From Chloroflexota bacterium (lineage in GTDB: Bacteria > Chloroflexota > Anaerolineae > Anaerolineales > Anaerolineaceae): DNA of 36,538 nucleotides. The stretch covers positions 1 to 36,538 of the forward strand of contig JAEKNU010000044.1 in assembly GCA_016838895.1 (NCBI GenBank), in the 5' to 3' direction. The notes under the pieces are model-generated. The model was not told where the DNA came from, searched no databases, and saw nothing but the letters and a program-made list of their open reading frames with translations. Positions 23,600 to 32,581 of the stretch are shown piece after piece; position 1 is the stretch's first letter, and each line of letters opens with the position of its first letter. The translations under genes and the position numbers were made by a program.

Positions 23600-24610
23600 A
23601 TGAATAACGCTGCAGAAAGCGGATTGAAATTTGATCGCAAAAAGATATACATATTTCTACTGGACCATATTATTGAAGTCTGTTTAATATTATTAATTAT
23701 TGGCTTGACGATTGGTGCCAATCGCTTTTTCACATGGGCAAACTGGATGAACATTTTGCGCGCGAACTCCTTGAAAGGTGTTATCGCGTTTGGTATGACA
23801 ATGGTCATTATTGCAGGTTTGATTGATCTTTCTATCGGCTCTACAGTAGGTTTAACCGGTGTGATCGTTGCTCTAACCTGTCAGAATCTAACAGCTGGCG
23901 GCATGGATCTGACAACCGCCTGTATTATCGGAATGACCATCAGCCTACTGATGGGTGTCGGAGTTGGTTGGATATACGGTTTCTTTGAACAAAGAACGGG
24001 AATGCCGGCATTCATTGTTACATTAGCCGGCCTCTATGCCCTTTTGGGATTGGCTGGACGACTTTCTGGTGGTTTTCCAATTCCTAATCAGTTCCCTGAT
24101 TGGTACAACCAGCTAGGTGGCGGCAGAATCGGCGGTATTAACGGTGTGCCCATCCCTGTGGTAATCATGCTGATCAGTTTTCTGATTATCTGGTTTATTA
24201 TGGAATTCACCACCACCGGACGAGCAACTTATGCTGTGGGCGGTAACAAAGAATCGGCACGGTTAAGCGGTATCAACGTTGGAAAAACAAAGATTTTTGT
24301 TTTTATTATTGTGCAAATCATGGCTGTCATCTCAGGTTTCATGACCTCCGGACAGGTAATGTCCGGCACCTTCTCTTTTGGAAAAGGTTGGGAACTTGAC
24401 GTTATTGCGGCAGTAGTTGTGGGCGGTACCAGTTTTACTGGCGGTCTTGGAAAGGTCTGGGGCACATTGGTGGGAGTCATTTTCATGGGTGTGATTGGGA
24501 ATGGCATGACCCTTTTGAATATTGATATTCATACCCAATACATCGTCAAAGCTGTGATTATGTTCCTGGCAGTCCTTTTGAGTTCCTACCGCGCGCGGAT
24601 TAAAGCATAA
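23600..24610 (+). CDS. sugar ABC transporter permease, RbsC-like (CUT2)
   Basis: A 336-residue permease of the BPD_transp_2 family with eight to ten helices. Family landmarks include VIAFGMTMVIIAGLIDLSIGS near residue 70, GMPAFIVTLAGLYALLGLA in the middle, TTGRATYAVGGNKESARLSGIN before the last helices, and AVVVGGTSFTGGLGKVWGTLVGV near the end. A single such subunit forms a homodimer, fitting an operon with only one permease gene. ATG is preceded by GAGGAG about nine bases upstream. It is the last gene of the operon, followed by a terminator. Confidence 0.96.
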   Translation: MNNAAESGLKFDRKKIYIFLLDHIIEVCLILLIIGLTIGANRFFTWANWMNILRANSLKGVIAFGMTMVIIAGLIDLSIGSTVGLTGVIVALTCQNLTAGGMDLTTACIIGMTISLLMGVGVGWIYGFFEQRTGMPAFIVTLAGLYALLGLAGRLSGGFPIPNQFPDWYNQLGGGRIGGINGVPIPVVIMLISFLIIWFIMEFTTTGRATYAVGGNKESARLSGINVGKTKIFVFIIVQIMAVISGFMTSGQVMSGTFSFGKGWELDVIAAVVVGGTSFTGGLGKVWGTLVGVIFMGVIGNGMTLLNIDIHTQYIVKAVIMFLAVLLSSYRARIKA

Positions 24611-24650
24611 AAAAAAATTCATTCTTCTTACGCTGTTCAACATCTCCTCT

Positions 24651-24683
24651 ACCCTTCCGGATCACATGATCCGGAAGGGTTTT
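24651..24683 (+). terminator. terminator of the CUT2 operon
   Basis: ACCCTTCCGGATCA pairs with TGATCCGGAAGGGT (14 bp; functionally 12 bp with a 6-nt loop) and is followed by TTT. It lies between convergent genes, and the minus-strand A-run is absent, so it serves mainly the plus strand. Confidence 0.85.
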
Positions 24684-24706
24684 CATAACTATTTCTTTTC
24701 AGAAAT

Positions 24707-25264
24707 TCATATGGGGAAATTGTCAATCGGTTTTTCTTTTTCCATACCAAACAAGCGCCTCATCAGTAAAAAATCATCGGCTCTCCCCAAGAGTGTGATC
24801 CCTTGTGAAAGCAGAGTCTGTCTATCTGCTTCTGTGATGGATAGAGATACCTGATAACAATCCACAATCCAATCCGCAATATCATCGGCGGCAACGCGAT
24901 TAATTGAAAATGCATCACAACCTTCACATTGATGCACCAGCATTAATTCACCGGCTTGCTGTGTATACTTGTTACGGCTTTGCTTGAGCGTTAACCCCAT
25001 CGGGCGCATGTCTGCCCGACAGGCACACAATCTGTCCCCGGCCTGGTATAAATCCACATGCCGGGACCATAGACAATACGGGCAGTGATTACGATTCTGT
25101 ACACCACTCAACAAAGGATCCGCGTTGATTAATACACCGCAATGCTGACACTTGAAACTTGCTTCGAAATAACGTCTGCTTGTGCGCTTGGACTGCTTTT
25201 GAGCTACGCATGCAAATGGTTCATCATAGTAATACTTCTCTTTGCGGGAGTTGACACCTCTCAT
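24707..25264 (-). CDS. RNHCP-domain protein (zinc-ribbon-like)
   Basis: A 185-residue protein with the RNHCP motif: FKCQHCG, then QNRNHCPYCLWSRHVD, the two CxxC pairs likely binding one zinc ion. Further cysteines lie in RLCACRADM and HQCEGC. The N-terminus is basic. RNHCP proteins are often found beside rsgA, suggesting a role near the ribosome, but no activity is proven. Here it overlaps the end of rsgA by 4 bases (ATGA), so the two are translationally coupled. GAGG lies eight bases before the ATG. The end of the gene faces the CUT2 terminator. Confidence 0.9.
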   Translation of the reverse strand: MRGVNSRKEKYYYDEPFACVAQKQSKRTSRRYFEASFKCQHCGVLINADPLLSGVQNRNHCPYCLWSRHVDLYQAGDRLCACRADMRPMGLTLKQSRNKYTQQAGELMLVHQCEGCDAFSINRVAADDIADWIVDCYQVSLSITEADRQTLLSQGITLLGRADDFLLMRRLFGMEKEKPIDNFPI

Positions 25265-26196
25265 GATGCACGCTCCTCATCCAGCAGCTTGAGATAGCTC
25301 TGATAGCGGCGCGGATCAATCTCGCCTTGTATGACTGCCTGCCGTACGGCACAATCAGGTTCTTCATCATGCCAGCAGCTTAATCCAAAACGGCATTTGC
25401 CAATAAAGGACTGCATCTCGATAAAACAATACTGCAAATCCTCTGCTTCACCCAGCCATAAGCCAAACTCGCGAGTACCTGAGGTATCGATCAGGCGTGT
25501 ATCTGAATCCACACAATGCATCCAGGCACTGCTGGTGGTATGTTTACCTTTACCGCTTTCATTGCCTACCACTCCTACTGATCTGGCAACTTGCGGGAAT
25601 AACGCATTCATCAGCGAGGATTTCCCCACGCCAGACTTACCGATCATCAAGGAGGTTTTCCCTTGCAAATCCTTTCGCAGTGCTTCCAAACCGGATTCAT
25701 GCTGCGTGGAGGTAAATTGCACAGCATAGCCTAAATCCTGATACACCGCTAAAGCGTCTTCTAGATCCTTTTGCTGACCTTCGCCTGTTGGCTCCAAATC
25801 CATCTTGGTCATGCAGATCAACACAGGGATTTCAGCAATTTCTGCTGCGGTCAGATAGCGGTCCAGCAAATTCCATTTTGGCGCAGGATTTTGTACAGAC
25901 AGCACCGCGATGATCTGGTCAATATTGGCTGCGATCTTTTGCTCAACCGCTTTTGGCCCGGCTTTTCGCCTCGAAAAATGATTTTGCCTGGGAAGAACGC
26001 GTTGAATAACGCCATGTGCAAATTCAACCTGATCCCCGACCAGTATCTCAGTCCATGTCCTACCTTTATTTTGTTTTTTCCTAGTTGCTCCACCCACGAG
26101 TTGACAGTTGAAAACCTGATCATCAAACTGCACGGACACCTGATTTTGATAAACCGCAATAACGGTTCCTGTATTAACGTTTAAATGCTTCTTCAT
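25261..26196 (-). CDS. rsgA: ribosome small-subunit-dependent GTPase A
   Basis: A 311-residue circularly permuted GTPase that assists late 30S maturation. An N-terminal OB-fold (GTVIAVYQNQVSVQFDDQVF) is followed by G4 (TKMD) ahead of G1 (GKSGVGKSS), G2 region (GKGKHTTSS) and G3 (DTSG), the permuted order being diagnostic. The zinc-binding end reads CRFGLSCWHDEEPDC (Cys, Cys, His, Cys). Length is normal. ATG has AGGA nine bases before it. It is cotranscribed with the RNHCP gene. A hairpin with T-tail ends only about 25 bp upstream of its start codon, preceded by a structured RNA with its own promoter, so expression may be controlled by premature termination. Confidence 0.96.
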   Translation of the reverse strand: MKKHLNVNTGTVIAVYQNQVSVQFDDQVFNCQLVGGATRKKQNKGRTWTEILVGDQVEFAHGVIQRVLPRQNHFSRRKAGPKAVEQKIAANIDQIIAVLSVQNPAPKWNLLDRYLTAAEIAEIPVLICMTKMDLEPTGEGQQKDLEDALAVYQDLGYAVQFTSTQHESGLEALRKDLQGKTSLMIGKSGVGKSSLMNALFPQVARSVGVVGNESGKGKHTTSSAWMHCVDSDTRLIDTSGTREFGLWLGEAEDLQYCFIEMQSFIGKCRFGLSCWHDEEPDCAVRQAVIQGEIDPRRYQSYLKLLDEERAS

Positions 26197-26220
26197 TGTG
26201 TTTAATCCTGAATATTGCTT

Positions 26221-26260
26221 AAATAAAAAAACCAGCCACGAAAAAAAATTACGTGGCTGG
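26221..26260 (-). terminator. terminator or attenuator directly upstream of rsgA
   Basis: On the minus strand CCAGCCACG and CGTGGCTGG form a perfect 9-bp stem around a T-rich loop, followed by TTTTTTTATTT. It ends about 25 bases before the rsgA ATG, so it either ends a separate small RNA or attenuates rsgA. Confidence 0.85.
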
Positions 26261-26513
26261 CAACATTAATCAATATCCCGGATTGTTAAATCCTCGATGC
26301 AGGAATGGTGCCCAAAATATGCTTTACGCGAAGCGTTAAAAGCAAACCACGATGCATGAGCGCACCCGTGGCTGGCGTGCTGCGACCTGATCAGGTGAAA
26401 ACAACTTCACTGATTCAAGTGCGCTCAGGCAACTCTTCTGAATCCAAACACCGAAGCGAATTTAAACATAAAACGTAATGTACTTACCCTTTCTTAATTA
26501 TTTTTTGTCTTGC
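26222..26513 (-). ncRNA. candidate structured RNA (free-standing ncRNA or rsgA leader)
   Basis: The 450-bp gap upstream of rsgA holds a transcript of about 290 nt bounded by a good promoter and a terminator, with no reading frame of note. The main paired elements are: a 9-bp helix TGAGCGCAC/GTGCGCTCA (26427-26419 with 26365-26357); inside it a hairpin ATCAGTGAA/TTCACCTGAT (26414-26390); then a hairpin GCTTT..ACGC/GCGT.AAAGC (26343-26321); and a small stem GGATT/AATCC (26293-26280). I checked for RNase P, tmRNA, SRP and common riboswitch core motifs and found none. Class unknown. Confidence 0.6.
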
Positions 26514-26519
26514 GCTGCA

Positions 26520-26549
26520 AGCATATCATTTCTTGTTTTGGCTTGTCAA
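26520..26549 (-). promoter_or_regulatory. sigma70-type promoter upstream of the structured RNA and rsgA
   Basis: On the minus strand a perfect TTGACA (26549-26544) is followed after 18 bp by TATGCT (26525-26520). The predicted start, near 26513, would give an RNA of about 290 nt up to the terminator at 26221. Confidence 0.75.
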
Positions 26550-26565
26550 TATTTTTGATATGCAA

Positions 26566-26619
26566 TAAACAAAAAACCCTGCCAAAGCGCAGGCGTTGCC
26601 TGTACTTTGGAACAGGGTT
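26566..26619 (-). terminator. terminator of the DUF4013 gene
   Basis: AACCCTG and CAGGGTT, CCAAAG and CTTTGG, and CAGGC and GCCTG form a three-part nested stem with small internal loops, followed on the minus strand by TTTTTTGTTTATT. It separates the DUF4013 gene from the next transcription unit. Confidence 0.85.
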
Positions 26620-26646
26620 ATTAGCATTTTTCGAATTGGTAAATAT

Positions 26647-27411
26647 TTATACCGTTTGCTCTTTCAGTTTTTCCAGGCCTTCTTTATATACCAACGGAAT
26701 AATGGCATAAAATACCAGTGCAAAATAATACCCACCAATCATCGATATCGGAAGCATTAGGCAGCTGCACAGCATTGTCATGTAAAAGATTTGTGCAACA
26801 AACATGATAATCATATATACGCCAAATCCAATAAGCAATGCGATGAAAAATCCGCCAAAATTGGCTTTAAGAACCCGCCACCATTCAGAAAAACGAAATG
26901 CAGCTTTGAAAGAATCGTGTTTTACTGTGTTACATAGGGCGGGTGGTGCTGCAATCCCTCCAACTACAGCTAAGACCATGCCAATGGTCAGGCAAACGAA
27001 CATTATCCCCATAAACAAAAAGAGCAAGAAAATTGATTCTTCAGGGACAGAATATTCAGTACTGGCAAGGGTAAACGCAAAGACACCAACAAAATAAATG
27101 ACCGCTCCCATCATGATGAAGATTACACCCGGCAAATTGTAAATGAAATTTACACAGAACAAGCGCCAGCCGTCTTTAATTAGTTTTCCCCAATCATCCC
27201 ATTCCGGTAAATGCAATTCCCCATCATCCACCAGAATACGATGCATAATTTGATAATAATACCCCGAGACGATCAATGCGGGTAAAATGGGAATGATAAA
27301 ATTTGCGAGCCCGATCAGCATGCCAATAATGACCTTCCCCTGCCAGCGTTCATCTTTGAATGGATACGTTAGTACCTGTTTAATGGGTGCGGTTGTAAAT
27401 GTCGTACTCAT
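26647..27411 (-). CDS. DUF4013-family membrane protein
   Basis: A 254-residue protein with about six membrane helices. It shows the DUF4013 pattern: an N-terminal FKDERWQGKVIIGMLIGLANFIIPILPALIVSGYYYQIM, then LPEWDDWGKLIKDGWRLFCVNFIYNLP, and KAAFRFSEWWRVLKANFGGFFIALL. The family is widespread in archaea and bacteria and has no assigned function; the paired WDDWxxxxxxG and FxxxWRxxKxN segments suggest a duplicated half-domain. ATG follows GGAGGG closely. It forms its own unit with a strong terminator. Confidence 0.88.
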   Translation of the reverse strand: MSTTFTTAPIKQVLTYPFKDERWQGKVIIGMLIGLANFIIPILPALIVSGYYYQIMHRILVDDGELHLPEWDDWGKLIKDGWRLFCVNFIYNLPGVIFIMMGAVIYFVGVFAFTLASTEYSVPEESIFLLFLFMGIMFVCLTIGMVLAVVGGIAAPPALCNTVKHDSFKAAFRFSEWWRVLKANFGGFFIALLIGFGVYMIIMFVAQIFYMTMLCSCLMLPISMIGGYYFALVFYAIIPLVYKEGLEKLKEQTV

Positions 27412-27523
27412 TGTCCCTCCGAATTAAAAATGAATGAATCCATCAAAGTAATTTATAGTTGATTTGTCACGTTCTCACAAGGCAATATGGAGTTTCAATT
27501 TTGGCAATTTTTTAGCCTGAAAT

Positions 27524-28348
27524 TCAAGTGGTTTCTTCATGTACTGGCTGTTCCGCTGAATGTTGTTCGATCTCAGCAGCACTATCTTCTGTCGGCAGAA
27601 TCGTAATTGAAAGTGAAATCTGGCTGCCTTCGATTTTCAGCTCAACATTTTCCTGATAATTGATTTCCGGTTTGCCTTTCCCGCTGACATAAATATCATA
27701 TTTATTGCGCGGCCCGCCATGCAGGCGCATATGATTGATGATACCGATCAATGCCGCAATATTATCGACCATATTGCTGGTTTGAGCATTGCCAATCAAG
27801 GTTTGGAAGGCTTCCGAATCCAGATGAAGTCTGACTGTTTCATCGCCTTTTTGCAAAAAAACCTCTCGCAGGGAACGTACAATATCAACAATAATTTCAT
27901 CCGCAGTGCGGTTCTTTTGTGTAATGGTCAGGTTTTGTTCTTTTACAAAATCAATGGATTGTTGGAAGAAATCCATTTTGATCTGGATGGGTTCCCCGCC
28001 AAACCCTGCAAAATCTTTTTTGGTGTATCCCAATGATTCTGCCGTAAAAGTAAAGGATAACTGCAACGATTCCGTTCTCTGAGACACGTTGATGCTGTAA
28101 CTGGCTTTGGCAATTACATCACCATCCACATCAAAACGCATATCCGTCCAGCCGCCAGAAAATTCCACCTCTTGCATCTGATGCGTTAAAGCGGATTGCG
28201 AAGCAGCACTAATTTGTACCAGATCACTGGCGGCATTGTTTTCAGGGTGCGCTGATTCAGGCAACCCTGCGCCTCCGGATTGAATGGATAATCCAAATCC
28301 TGCTTCACGATATGATAACTGCTCACGGGTGTACAAACCTGCAATCAC
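27524..28348 (-). CDS. soluble protein of unknown function, 274 aa
   Basis: I do not recognise this protein. It has no signal peptide or membrane helix. The first 60 residues are low-complexity and Ser/Ala/Gly rich, then a beta-rich segment (FDVDGDVIAKASYSINVSQRTESLQLSFTFTAESLG), a central helical part around QQSIDFVKEQ and VDIVRSLREVFL, and an acidic C-terminal tail (TEDSAAEIEQHSAEQPVHEE). The start is GTG, supported by GAGGT seven bases upstream and no better ATG. It is divergent from the propeller kinase, about 170 bp away. A distant resemblance to DUF5610-type proteins was considered but cannot be supported. Confidence 0.7.
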   Translation of the reverse strand: MIAGLYTREQLSYREAGFGLSIQSGGAGLPESAHPENNAASDLVQISAASQSALTHQMQEVEFSGGWTDMRFDVDGDVIAKASYSINVSQRTESLQLSFTFTAESLGYTKKDFAGFGGEPIQIKMDFFQQSIDFVKEQNLTITQKNRTADEIIVDIVRSLREVFLQKGDETVRLHLDSEAFQTLIGNAQTSNMVDNIAALIGIINHMRLHGGPRNKYDIYVSGKGKPEINYQENVELKIEGSQISLSITILPTEDSAAEIEQHSAEQPVHEETT

Positions 28349-28480
28349 GGTAATACCTCTACTATTATCATCGACAAAATCTAGTCAATCTTGATGACGA
28401 ACAGCTTAATCTACAAATATCCTATCCATCTGGCCAGGGTTAAGATCATCCAGTTGCGGGTCGCGGCCTTTTTTTGTGCA

Positions 28481-28489
28481 TGCTATGAT
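28481..28489 (+). promoter_or_regulatory. extended -10 promoter candidate for the propeller kinase
   Basis: TGCTATGAT fits an extended -10 element (TGnTATGAT), 31 bp before the kinase start codon. No good -35 sits at normal spacing; a TTGCGG lies 24 bp upstream across a T7 run. Confidence 0.45.
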
Positions 28490-28519
28490 TTGATAAGGAG
28501 TAATGGCGAAGGAGCTGAA

Positions 28520-31500
28520 ATGATTAATCGTGAAAAAATATTATTTTCAGTACTCCTCCTGACCTGCTTTTTGCTCTCCATTTGGGGATTTACCAGCGTA
28601 ACTGGTAAACAAATCCAAAACACCAGGGATGCATTAATTCCTGTGACACCCCCCGAAGCAATACGCATGCCGACCACAGATAATTTACGATTTGAGCATA
28701 TTTCCATAGAGCAGGGTCTCTCGCAAAGTACGGTGAATGCCATTTTACAGGATCAAAATGGCTTCTTGTGGTTTGCTACCCAGGACGGCCTCAATCGATA
28801 TGATGGGTATGATTTTGAAATCTATCAATCCTCTCCAGGCGATGAAAACTCGCTCAGTCACAATTTCATATTATCGCTGGCGGAAGACCAACAGGGCAAT
28901 ATCTGGATTGGTACCAACGGCTTTGGACTGGATAAATTCAATCCGCGAAAAGGGACATTTGAACATTATCAACAAACAAAATCTGATCAATACATCAGAG
29001 GACGATATATCCTGGCATTGTATACTAGCCCGGATGAGACGCTTTGGGCTGGTACCGAAGATGGTCTCAGCCGCTACGATGCAAAACTCAATCGATTTAT
29101 AGACATTAATGCTGTTAATCAGCACAGTGATTCGGGCATTATCAGCATTTTTCAGGATAAAGCAGGGATGTTGTGGTTAGGAACGCATGAAGAGGGACCG
29201 GCCATGTATAACCCTCAAACAGATATGTTTACATTTTTGAATCCTCTCCTCCCAAATAGCATCAATACCATACAGAGCGTCAAAAGTATCATACAAGAAA
29301 AGAACGGGGACATTTGGTTTGCAACTTCTCAGGGCGTGCTAATTTTCAATCCACAAACAGAGCAATTCTCGGACTTTCCAGGCTCAGCAGAAATCAGGGA
29401 ATACTTAGTGGAGCACAAACCGAAGTGTTTATTGCAGGATCAATCCGGTATGATCTGGATCGGTACTGTAAACGGTGGTTTGATTCTTTATAATGCGCTT
29501 GATCAAAGTGAATTTACCATCATACCAAATCCTGATCAGATTAACGGCATCAACAATGATTCCATTATGAGCATGCTGGAAGACCAAAGCGGAAATTTGT
29601 GGTTTGGCTCCTTTAGTTCCGGGGTCAACTTACTCAATCGCTTTGCAGCGCCAATGGAGATATATCGCAGCAGTGCAGCAGCAGCTTATCGCCTGAGTGA
29701 TGATCTGGTTTGGAGTATTGCCAGTGATATTTATGACAACATCTGGGTTGGCACAAATAAAGGGGGGATTAACCGCATCAATCTTAATGATCAGAGCATT
29801 GAGGTTTATTCATCCACTTTTGGTCAGCCATTGTCAATGAATGATGAGGGCGTTGAGGCGTTGTTTTTCAGCAGTCAGAATATCCTCTGGGCCGGAACAA
29901 GCAGCGGCATGTTAACCCGTTACGATCCACTCAGCGGGGAAAGCAGACAATATATTATCGGCAGAAAAATTCAATCAATTTATGAGGATCGCGATCATCA
30001 ATTGTGGCTTGGCATGGAAGGCAATGAACTGATCGCATTTAATCCACAAACGGAAACCATGCAATCCTATGATTTGATTCTTGGAGATGCGGATGAACAG
30101 ACTGCCTGGGGTGCTGTTTACAGCATTCGCCAGGATGCAGGAAACACCTTGTGGATCGCGTCCAACACCGGTTTGTATGCTATGGATTTATCAACACGAG
30201 AGATCACCCGGCACCATTTGCAATTGGATATACCAACTTCATCCAGCAGTCAGACCGTTTTAAGTATTCTTATCAAACAGGATACGCTATGGTTAGGCAC
30301 GTTTGGGGAAGGGTTAATTGCTTATCATCCCAAAAGTGAAAAATTCCAACGCTACACCATGCAGGATGGCTTGCCAAACAATGTGATTTACGGCATTCTG
30401 GATGATGAATACGGGCGACTTTGGTTAAGTACCAATAAGGGCTTATCCTGTTTCGAACCAAAATCGAAATCCTTTGTAAATTATGAGGTTAGTGATGGTC
30501 TACAAAGTAGTGAATTTAATTCCGGTGCATATGCCAAAGGCCAAAATGGTGATCTGCTTTTTGGGGGCATCGATGGTTTGAACCGTTTCTACCCACAGCG
30601 TTTTCGAAAAAATCCAAACATACCGCCTATTGTGCTAACCGAGCTGACCATCAATGGACAATCCATGCTGTCAGAAATGGATATCAATAATGAGCCCATT
30701 GTGCTGGAATGGCCGAATAATAATTTTGAATTCGAGTTTGTGGCACTAAATTACATCCAATCCCAAGATAACCAATACGCTTATAAATTGGAAAAGGTAG
30801 ATGAAGACTGGGTATATATTGGCAATCGTCGCTATGGACAATTTACCAATTTACCCGGCGGCACGTACACCTTGCGATTAAAGGGGTCCAATAATGACAA
30901 CATCTGGAATGAGAGTGGGTTAGCGATACAAATTGAAGTCATTCCACCATTCTGGCAAACCAGGTGGTTTATCTCCCTGATGGTTTTAATGACCGTGAGC
31001 ATGATTGTCGGTTTTTACAAGCTACGTATGCGCAGTATTCACGCCAGTAATTTACGCCTTGAAAGCGAAGTTCAAGAACGCACCAGCGAATTGATGCAAA
31101 CAAATGTACGTCTCAAGCAGGAAATTTATGAAAGAGAAAAAGCAGAAACGGAACTCTCCGCCAAGGCCGCTGAAGCCGCGGTGACCAATGAGCGCAATCG
31201 ATTGGCACGTGAACTACATGATGCTGTTACCCAATCTCTCTATGGCGTCAATTTATACGCTGAGGCAGCCGCGAGGATGTTGGCAGCAGGCAAGCTATCC
31301 CCAACTGCAGAAAACATTTGCGAGCTGCAAAAAAGTGCCCGTGAAGCCTTACAGGAAATGCGTTTACTGATCTACGAATTGCGTCCCAGTATGTTGGTAA
31401 AAGGCGGCTTGCTGCTGGCATTGGAAAACCGGCTGGAATCGGTTGAAAAACGTGTCGGCATTGTCAGCGATTTCAAGCATAATCTCAACCACCGTTTACC

Positions 31501-31816
31501 TGCCCAATACGAGTTATCCCTGTACCGCATTGCCCAGGAAAGCCTCAATAACATCCTTAAACATGCCCAGGCCACCCTGATCCTGATTCGCTTATGGGAT
31601 CATAAGGACAGGGTGTCCTTAAAAATTCAGGATAACGGAATTGGTTTTAACCCCATGCCCACAGTGTATAACGGAGGGATGGGGTTGAAAATCATGAAAG
31701 AACGAGCGGAACATCTGGGTGGTGAATTTCAGGTGAAATCCAGCCCTGGCAAGGGCACAACCATACTTGTGGAGGTACTCTATGACAAAGCCCATTCGAT
31801 TGTTGATAACGGATGA
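28520..31816 (+). CDS. two-component propeller sensor histidine kinase (HisKA_3 type)
   Basis: A 1098-residue membrane sensor. An N-terminal signal-anchor helix (FSVLLLTCFLLSIWGF) is followed by about fourteen propeller repeats of the LxxDxxGxLWxGT type, which form a two-propeller extracytoplasmic sensor. A Y_Y_Y domain (YAYKLEKVDEDWVYIGNRRYGQFTNLPGGTYTLRLKGSNN) follows, then one membrane helix (WFISLMVLMTVSMIVGFY), a coiled coil, and a HisKA_3 domain with phosphoacceptor His900 in RELHDAVTQSL. A HATPase domain ends it (DNGIGF, GMGLKIMKERA). Such receptors often sense polysaccharide breakdown products. The ATG at 28520 has AAGGAG just before it. It overlaps the downstream regulator by 35 bases. 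Confidence 0.94.
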   Translation: MINREKILFSVLLLTCFLLSIWGFTSVTGKQIQNTRDALIPVTPPEAIRMPTTDNLRFEHISIEQGLSQSTVNAILQDQNGFLWFATQDGLNRYDGYDFEIYQSSPGDENSLSHNFILSLAEDQQGNIWIGTNGFGLDKFNPRKGTFEHYQQTKSDQYIRGRYILALYTSPDETLWAGTEDGLSRYDAKLNRFIDINAVNQHSDSGIISIFQDKAGMLWLGTHEEGPAMYNPQTDMFTFLNPLLPNSINTIQSVKSIIQEKNGDIWFATSQGVLIFNPQTEQFSDFPGSAEIREYLVEHKPKCLLQDQSGMIWIGTVNGGLILYNALDQSEFTIIPNPDQINGINNDSIMSMLEDQSGNLWFGSFSSGVNLLNRFAAPMEIYRSSAAAAYRLSDDLVWSIASDIYDNIWVGTNKGGINRINLNDQSIEVYSSTFGQPLSMNDEGVEALFFSSQNILWAGTSSGMLTRYDPLSGESRQYIIGRKIQSIYEDRDHQLWLGMEGNELIAFNPQTETMQSYDLILGDADEQTAWGAVYSIRQDAGNTLWIASNTGLYAMDLSTREITRHHLQLDIPTSSSSQTVLSILIKQDTLWLGTFGEGLIAYHPKSEKFQRYTMQDGLPNNVIYGILDDEYGRLWLSTNKGLSCFEPKSKSFVNYEVSDGLQSSEFNSGAYAKGQNGDLLFGGIDGLNRFYPQRFRKNPNIPPIVLTELTINGQSMLSEMDINNEPIVLEWPNNNFEFEFVALNYIQSQDNQYAYKLEKVDEDWVYIGNRRYGQFTNLPGGTYTLRLKGSNNDNIWNESGLAIQIEVIPPFWQTRWFISLMVLMTVSMIVGFYKLRMRSIHASNLRLESEVQERTSELMQTNVRLKQEIYEREKAETELSAKAAEAAVTNERNRLARELHDAVTQSLYGVNLYAEAAARMLAAGKLSPTAENICELQKSAREALQEMRLLIYELRPSMLVKGGLLLALENRLESVEKRVGIVSDFKHNLNHRLPAQYELSLYRIAQESLNNILKHAQATLILIRLWDHKDRVSLKIQDNGIGFNPMPTVYNGGMGLKIMKERAEHLGGEFQVKSSPGKGTTILVEVLYDKAHSIVDNG

Positions 31817-32510
31817 TCATGCTATTGTACGTAAAGGCATACACGCCCTGATCAATACCGTACAGGATATTATCCTGGTTGGTGAAGCAGAAAATGGACA
31901 GCAAGCCCTTGAAATGTGCACCTCCCTCAAACCGGATATCGTCCTCATGGATCTGGTCATGCCTGTGATGAATGGCATTGAAGCCATTCTGGAAATCAAA
32001 AAAATATGCCCAGATATGCCTATCCTGGTATTAACCAGTTTCAGTGGGGATGATAAAGTTTTCCCGGCCATCAAGGCCGGGGCAATGGGGTATCTGCTCA
32101 AAGATTCTGCACCGGAAGAATTAATGGAAGCCATCTATCAGGTTGTGCGCGGTGAGCCCAGTTTGCATCCCACGATTGCTCAAAAGCTATTGCATGAATT
32201 AATGAACATGGATGAAGATGACAGCAAAGAGCAGCGCCGCAAAAATCAGTTCAACATTCCCGGACAAGCCGAAAGCCTGACCGATCGTGAAGTAGAAATT
32301 CTAAAACTGGTCGCACGAGGTCTCAGCAACCGCCAAATCTCCGAGCAGTTGATCATCAGTGAAGCCACTGTACGCTCGCATGTCAGTAATATTCTGGCGA
32401 AACTACATCTGGCCAGCAGAACCCAGGCCGTATTGTATGCCCTGCGCGAAGGCCTGGCCACACTCAATGAAGGCCATGAAACTGAATCATTGGAGAGCAT
32501 ACTGGAGTAA
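31782..32510 (+). CDS. NarL/FixJ-family response regulator
   Basis: A 242-residue two-domain regulator. The receiver has acidic residues in LITDDHA, the phosphoacceptor D57 in VLMDLVMP, Thr in LTSF and Lys in LLKDS. A linker leads to a LuxR-type helix-turn-helix (SLTDREVEILKLVARGLSNRQISEQLIISEATVRSHVSNILAKLHL). Start: ATG with GGAGGT six bases before it; five extra upstream codons are ignored. The gene begins inside the end of the propeller kinase gene, so the two form a coupled cognate pair. Targets are unknown; the neighbouring sugar genes are a reasonable guess only. Confidence 0.95.
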   Translation: MTKPIRLLITDDHAIVRKGIHALINTVQDIILVGEAENGQQALEMCTSLKPDIVLMDLVMPVMNGIEAILEIKKICPDMPILVLTSFSGDDKVFPAIKAGAMGYLLKDSAPEELMEAIYQVVRGEPSLHPTIAQKLLHELMNMDEDDSKEQRRKNQFNIPGQAESLTDREVEILKLVARGLSNRQISEQLIISEATVRSHVSNILAKLHLASRTQAVLYALREGLATLNEGHETESLESILE

Positions 32511-32581
32511 AACCTCGGGGCACTTCCATACTATAATAAAACCAGCAGTAAATTCAAACATGCCAAATGAGGAATCCAGTT

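Noticed and set aside
26380..26415. ACCTGATCAGGT in the RNA upstream of rsgA, resembling the CCTGATC of TPP riboswitches
   Set aside because: The match is a short palindrome; the CTGAGA and ACCCTTTGAA parts of a TPP aptamer are missing.
26222..26513. RNase P RNA, tmRNA or 6S RNA for the structured region
   Set aside because: No GAGGAAAGTCC or ACAGAAA core, no tRNA-like ends or tag frame, and the helix arrangement is not the single long hairpin of 6S RNA.
28503..28523. Six-codon minicistron overlapping the propeller kinase start by ATGA
   Set aside because: Its AAGGAG is only two bases from the ATG, too close for good initiation; probably fortuitous.
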